64,000 nucleotides of DNA from Stenotrophomonas sp. Ste86 (lineage in GTDB: Bacteria > Pseudomonadota > Gammaproteobacteria > Xanthomonadales > Xanthomonadaceae), in assembly GCF_024519465.1 (NCBI RefSeq), contig NZ_JALJRW010000008.1:41565-105564 (forward strand), written 5' to 3'. This document shows, piece by piece, positions 63,321-64,000 of this stretch (positions are counted from its first letter, which is position 1; each line of letters starts with the position of its first letter). Both the position numbers and the translations under genes were made by a program. The notes beneath the pieces were generated by a model. The model was not told where the DNA came from. It ran no database searches and saw nothing but the letters and a program-made list of their open reading frames with translations.

Positions 63321-64000
63321 TCAGCCGAGGCTGCGCGCGGTGTTGATGACGTTGATGCCGTTGAAGCGCGCGGTGGACGAACCATGCGAGACCGCCGAGA
63401 CCTGGCCCGGCTGGCCCTTGCCGTCGAAGAACGAGCCGCCCAGGCGGTAGTCGCGTTCATCGGCCACGGCACTGCAGGCGTTCCAGAACTCGGGCGTGCG
63501 GATCTGGTACGCCACGTCTTCGAGCATGCGGGTGATCTTGCCGTTCTTGATCTCGTAGAACAGCTGGCCACCGAACTGCGCGTTGTAGCGCTGCTGGTCG
63601 ATCGAGAAGGAGCCGTCGCCGATGATGTAGATGCCGTTTTCGACATCCTTGACCATGTCAGCCACGCTCAGCGGGGTCTTGCCCGGCGCCATGGAGACAT
63701 TGGCCATGCGCTGGAACTGCACGCTGGACCAGGAGTCGGCATAGCAGCAGCCATCGGAGGCGGTCTTGCCGAGGATATGGGCCTGGTCGCGGATGGTCTG
63801 GTAGTCCACCAGCTTGCCTTCGCTGATCAGGTCCCAGCGCTTGGTCTTGACGCCTTCATCGTCGTAGGCCACCGCGCCGAGGCTGCCCGGCTGGGTCTTG
63901 TCGGCGAAGATGTTGACCTTGTCGCTGCCGTACTGGAAGTGCTGTTCGCGCTTGTCCAGGGTGGCGAAGCTGGTGCCGGCGTAGTTGGCTTCGTAGCCGA
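63321..64000 (-). CDS. TldD-like metalloprotease subunit, partial
   Basis: Only the C-terminal 226 codons are in the window; the frame is open to the right edge, where the 5' end lies outside. The visible part has the TldD/PmbA fold with DDEGVKTKRWDLISEGKLVD, DMVKDVENGIYIIGDGSF and the ITRMLEDVAYQIRTPEFW block. The HExxxH zinc helix expected in TldD would lie outside the window. Near the end the segment reads FFDGKGQPGQVSAVSHG, without the Cys that E. coli TldD uses there as a zinc ligand. The PmbA-like gene follows. Confidence 0.85.
   Translation of the reverse strand, partial: GYEANYAGTSFATLDKREQHFQYGSDKVNIFADKTQPGSLGAVAYDDEGVKTKRWDLISEGKLVDYQTIRDQAHILGKTASDGCCYADSWSSVQFQRMANVSMAPGKTPLSVADMVKDVENGIYIIGDGSFSIDQQRYNAQFGGQLFYEIKNGKITRMLEDVAYQIRTPEFWNACSAVADERDYRLGGSFFDGKGQPGQVSAVSHGSSTARFNGINVINTARSLG

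Overview
The window reads as a chromosomal segment of a Xanthomonadaceae bacterium, most likely Stenotrophomonas. The base composition is GC-rich throughout. Gene ends carry dozens of short palindromes that begin with GTAG and resemble the SMAG (Stenotrophomonas maltophilia GTAG) repeats. The gene set (periplasmic glucan protein OpgD, TonB-dependent receptor, lipoproteins, RdgC, many leaderless-looking promoters) fits a gammaproteobacterium of this family. I see no rRNA, tRNA, CRISPR array, prophage or insertion sequence. Coding density is high, and the accessory signal lies in the repeats and in several unusual gene neighbourhoods.

Layout. 1-8 kb: Lrp/AsnC regulator, patatin-like lipoprotein, TonB-dependent receptor, class A acid phosphatase, a secreted lipase-like hydrolase coupled to a DUF4785 protein. 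8-17 kb: ABC ATPase, DesA-type desaturase, EF-hand protein, mutM, an ECF sigma factor with a membrane Ser/Thr kinase carrying TPR-like repeats, opgD, tdk. 17-24 kb: Sel1-like protein, rep helicase, GNAT acetyltransferase, a 55-bp tandem repeat array, YceH, HAD acid phosphatase and pyrF. 24-32 kb: secreted trypsin-like protease, a 785-bp gene-free stretch with two long inverted repeats and a possible small RNA, a lipoprotein coupled to plsB, a DUF465 protein, ttcA, rdgC, a YgjP-like metalloprotease. 32-42 kb: a methylglyoxal synthase with a duplicated domain, an orphan small protein, gltBD, topoisomerase IB. 42-53 kb: three I78-type protease-inhibitor lipoproteins scattered among an SDR oxidoreductase with a histone-like tail, a class C beta-lactamase-like hydrolase, a BlaI/M56 regulatory pair, and a helicase/nuclease pair resembling MrfA/MrfB. 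53-64 kb: a long minus-strand operon of TldD, PmbA/TldE, DUF4159, MoxR, DUF58, BatA-domain, DUF4175 and GATase-like membrane proteins.

How the genes fit together. Housekeeping functions (nitrogen assimilation by GltBD, phospholipid start by PlsB, DNA repair by MutM, Rep, RdgC and MrfAB-like proteins, pyrimidine metabolism by PyrF and Tdk, tRNA thiolation by TtcA) are interleaved with envelope-directed genes: lipoproteins, secreted hydrolases, protease inhibitors and membrane sensors. Two signalling modules stand out: the sigma factor/kinase pair at 11.4-14.9 kb and the BlaI/M56 pair at 45.2-47.4 kb, whose sensor domain is not a penicillin-binding domain. The best candidate for a little-described multi-protein system is the overlapping MoxR-centred operon at 54.2-64.0 kb, which runs off the right edge.
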